This document shows, one piece after another, positions 60,694-64,000 of a stretch of 64,000 nucleotides of DNA (position 1 is the stretch's first letter; the number at the start of each line of letters is the position of its first letter). This DNA is from Nitrospiraceae bacterium (GTDB taxonomy: Bacteria; Nitrospirota; Nitrospiria; Nitrospirales; Nitrospiraceae). The translations under genes and the position numbers were made by a program. Below the pieces are notes generated by a model. That model saw only the letters and a list, made by a program, of their open reading frames with translations, was not told the DNA's origin and did no database searches. The stretch covers positions 1 to 64,000 of the forward strand of contig SHZW01000004.1 in the NCBI GenBank assembly GCA_009692155.1, read 5' to 3'.

Positions 60694-61002
60694 ATGGCAG
60701 TACAAGAAAAAGTAAGCATCCCCAAAGAAGAGATCGCCTCCTTTTGCCGTCGAAATCGGATTAAGGAGCTGGCACTCTTCGGTTCCGTGCTGCGCAATGA
60801 CTTTCGCCAAGGCAGCGATGTGGATGTATTGGTGGATTTTGAGCCGAATGCCGGGCACTCACTGTTTGACTTTGTCAGAATGCAGGAGGAGCTCAGCAAC
60901 CTGCTCGAAAGAAAAATTGATCTGGTCGAGAAATCCGGGTTGCATAATCCCTTTCGACGCTACGATATTCTCCGCACGCGACAGGTGATCTTTGCGTCCT
61001 GA
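60694..61002 (+). CDS. MNT-type nucleotidyltransferase antitoxin
   Basis: A minimal nucleotidyltransferase: LALFGSVLRNDFRQGSDVDVLVDFE, the GSx10DxD motif. In HEPN/MNT pairs it neutralises the toxin by adding AMP. The length is 102. Its end overlaps the HEPN gene by 11 bases. It lies between the IS30 element and repeat R2. Confidence 0.88.
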   Translation: MAVQEKVSIPKEEIASFCRRNRIKELALFGSVLRNDFRQGSDVDVLVDFEPNAGHSLFDFVRMQEELSNLLERKIDLVEKSGLHNPFRRYDILRTRQVIFAS

Positions 61003-61351
61003 GGGGCGTGATCCCGCCTACCTGTGGGACATGCTGGAAGCGGCGCGGCACATCCAGAAATATGTGGCTGGTCTGACGCTGGATCGCTACCTTAAGGACA
61101 GCATGGTCCAGTCAGCGGTCGAACGAAAGCTGGAAATACTCGGCGAAACCGCCCGGCGCGTTTCAGAGCCGTTCAGACAAGCCCACCCTGAGATTCCCTG
61201 GCGACAGGTTATCGCTCAACGAAACGTCCTAGCCCATGAATATGGCGATATTGTTCCAACTCTGGTGTGGAAGACTGTCATCACCTACATTCCGGAGCTT
61301 GTGGCGAAACTAGAACCCCTCATCCCTCCTCTCCCGCCAGAAACACCATAA
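60992..61351 (+). CDS. HEPN-domain toxin (DUF86)
   Basis: A helical RNase with the Rx4H motif in QRNVLAHEYGDI, followed by Tyr as in the RX4HXY type that partner MNT modifies. The earlier RYLKDSMVQSAVERKLEILGE is the typical family helix. The start is TTG 60992 inside the MNT gene. The length is 119. It looks intact. Confidence 0.85.
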   Translation: MRPEGRDPAYLWDMLEAARHIQKYVAGLTLDRYLKDSMVQSAVERKLEILGETARRVSEPFRQAHPEIPWRQVIAQRNVLAHEYGDIVPTLVWKTVITYIPELVAKLEPLIPPLPPETP

Positions 61352-61382
61352 GGCACGCTGAGTAGCGACACATATAAAATCG

Positions 61383-61483
61383 CGGACGCGCGGGGGTGGG
61401 GCGGGCCTGAGAAGAGCCTATGGCGTATGGCTTATAGCTCGGAATGGGGGAGCAGCGGAGCGGCGGGCCGTCAGGTATCAGCG
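61383..61483 (+). repeat. Direct repeat R2 after the HEPN gene
   Basis: It shares CGGACGCGCGGGGGTGGGG with R1, then CCTATGGCGTATGGCTTATAG heptads and GGCGGGCCGTCAGG. It is in the same orientation as R1. Both start about 24-32 bases after a toxin stop. Confidence 0.7.
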
Positions 61484-61624
61484 AAAAAGTAGGTCGCCCA
61501 TTTTTCTGCTATCACAATGGAGTCGTTGCTCTGCTATAGTGCGCATGCAGGGTCATGGCATTGGCCTGGTGCAGGCGAGTCATTATCAAGACGGTTCAAT
61601 CGTAAGTGATTTTGCGCGTGGAGC

Positions 61625-61875
61625 GAAGCGGTTGAGGCGTTCCGTTCGAGCTACGCTCCGGAGGGAACGCCTCACTCTCTCTTTTTTTGATTGAGAAGGA
61701 GCCGGGCGTTATTCCCGGAAGCGACATTGCCGGAGGAGTGGGGGACCGACCGAGCCTTTGTCAGGAAGGAAAGCGGAAACTGACCGAGTCTGCGATGGAA
61801 TTTCCGAAGGCTTCCGCCTGACAAAGGCCGGAAGGGTCACTCCGGGAGGCGCAGGAGCGGAGGGAACAACGCCCG
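61625..61875. repeat. Nested palindromic elements between the HEPN gene and ahcY
   Basis: GAGGCGTTCC...GGAACGCCTC (about 61634-61672) is a hairpin followed by a CT/T run. A larger one has arms CGGGCGTTATTCCC (61703-61716) and GGGAACAACGCCCG (61862-61875), with CCTTTGTCAGG/CCTGACAAAGG inside. No gene is seen between 61352 and 61885. It may also end ahcY transcription from the other strand. Confidence 0.6.
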
Positions 61876-61885
61876 AATCCGGTTC

Positions 61886-63271
<1,386 letters not shown>

Positions 63272-64000
63272 TTAAAGGCCTGCTTCCTTGGCCAGGATTT
63301 TTGCCTTGTCGGTCTTTTCCCAGGTGAAGCCCGGCTCGTTGCGGCCGAAGTGCCCGTAGGCTGCGGTCGCCCGGTAGATGGGCCGGCGCAGCTTGAGATA
63401 TTCGATGATGCCGCGCGGGGTCATGGGGAAGTGTTTGCGGACGAGCTTGTCGATCAGTTCAATCTCGACGTTTTCGGTATCCTTCGTATGGATCAGGATC
63501 GAGACCGGGTCGGCCACGCCGATGGCGTAGGCGAGCTGGATCTCGCACTTGTCGGACAATCCTGCCGCGACGATGTTCTTGGCGATGTAGCGGGCCATGT
63601 AGGAGGCCGAGCGGTCCACCTTGCTGGGGTCCTTCCCTGAAAACGCCCCGCCGCCGTGGCTGCCCACGCCGCCGTAGGTGTCCACGATGATCTTGCGTCC
63701 GGTGAGGCCCGTGTCGCCCATCGGCCCGCCGACGACGAACCGGCCGGTCGGATTGATATGGTACTTCACGCTGACCGGATCGAAGATGCCCTTGGGCATG
63801 ACCGGCTTGATGACCTTCTCGATGATGTCCTTCTCGATCTTCTTGTTGGTCACGTTGTCCATGTGCTGGGTGGAGACGACGATGGTGTCCACGCGGGCCG
63901 GCCTGCCGTCGCGGTATTCGATGGTGACTTGCGACTTGCCGTCCGGCAGGACCCAGGGCAGGATTTTTTTCTTCCGCACTTCCGCCAGCCGGCGGGTCAA
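63272..64000 (-). CDS. metK: S-adenosylmethionine synthase (C-terminal part)
   Basis: Makes SAM from methionine and ATP. The 3' part of the gene is inside the window; the start lies beyond the right edge. It has [20 protein letters not shown], the P-loop-like [20 protein letters not shown], and a C-terminus with [16 protein letters not shown]. About 240 of some 390 residues are seen. It precedes ahcY on the minus strand. Confidence 0.95.
   Translation of the reverse strand: MTRRLAEVRKKKILPWVLPDGKSQVTIEYRDGRPARVDTIVVSTQHMDNVTNKKIEKDIIEKVIKPVMPKGIFDPVSVKYHINPTGRFVVGGPMGDTGLTGRKIIVDTYGGVGSHGGGAFSGKDPSKVDRSASYMARYIAKNIVAAGLSDKCEIQLAYAIGVADPVSILIHTKDTENVEIELIDKLVRKHFPMTPRGIIEYLKLRRPIYRATAAYGHFGRNEPGFTWEKTDKAKILAKEAGL

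Overview
The window looks like chromosomal DNA of a Nitrospirota bacterium, most likely a Nitrospira-like nitrite oxidiser. This is inference: I recognise a reductive TCA (rTCA) cycle gene set made of a two-subunit ATP-citrate lyase, a five-gene 2-oxoacid:ferredoxin oxidoreductase, aconitase, monomeric isocitrate dehydrogenase, a fumarate reductase-like pair and succinyl-CoA synthetase. The DNA is GC-rich, and the spacers are full of palindromic repeats. No rRNA or tRNA gene was recognised.

Layout. 1-4.7 kb: end of an NtrC-type regulator, ispE, prs, rplY/ctc, pth, ychF. 4.7-6.4 kb: a probable inserted cassette holding a frameshifted RCC1-repeat protein between about 59-bp inverted repeats. 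6.4-15.2 kb: rpsF-ssb-rpsR, a DUF177 protein, rpmF, plsX, fabH, fabD, fabG, acpP, fabF, rnc and an exported cyclophilin; this is an ordinary translation and fatty-acid block. 15.2-16.9 kb: palindromes plus two decayed, AT-rich membrane-protein genes. 16.9-27.2 kb: a Cys/His-rich protein coupled to a beta-propeller protein, folD, metF, panB, a broken pilT, a small exported protein, queF, a MetV-like protein and tldE/tldD. 27.6-31.8 kb: the OFOR operon. 31.8-36.4 kb: small genes, an Rsm22-type methyltransferase, a DUF302 protein, a phosphatase and mutM. 36.6-49.1 kb: the aclB-aclA-acn-icd-frdB-frdA-sucC-sucD run. 49-54.8 kb: a ferritin-VIT1 membrane protein, fabI and a string of short envelope or zinc-ribbon genes. 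55-58.6 kb: a B12-type radical SAM enzyme and a TPR protein. 58.7-61.4 kb: a VapBC-like pair, an IS30-family element and an MNT/HEPN pair. 61.9-64 kb: ahcY and metK (partial) on the minus strand.

How the genes work together. OFOR, ATP-citrate lyase, aconitase, isocitrate dehydrogenase, fumarate reductase and succinyl-CoA synthetase cover most steps of the rTCA cycle. plsX/fab genes with fabI supply fatty-acid synthesis. folD, metF and the MetV-like protein serve C1 metabolism, and metK/ahcY the methyl cycle.

The most unusual structure is not a protein. At least a dozen spacers carry arrays of degenerate 7-nt (sometimes 8-nt) words that are answered by reverse-complement arrays, forming long imperfect hairpins. 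The word differs at each site, but the design is the same. They lie just upstream of ribosome-binding sites inside operons, including several rTCA junctions, and at fabF and rnc they run into the 3' coding end. I know no established name for these elements.
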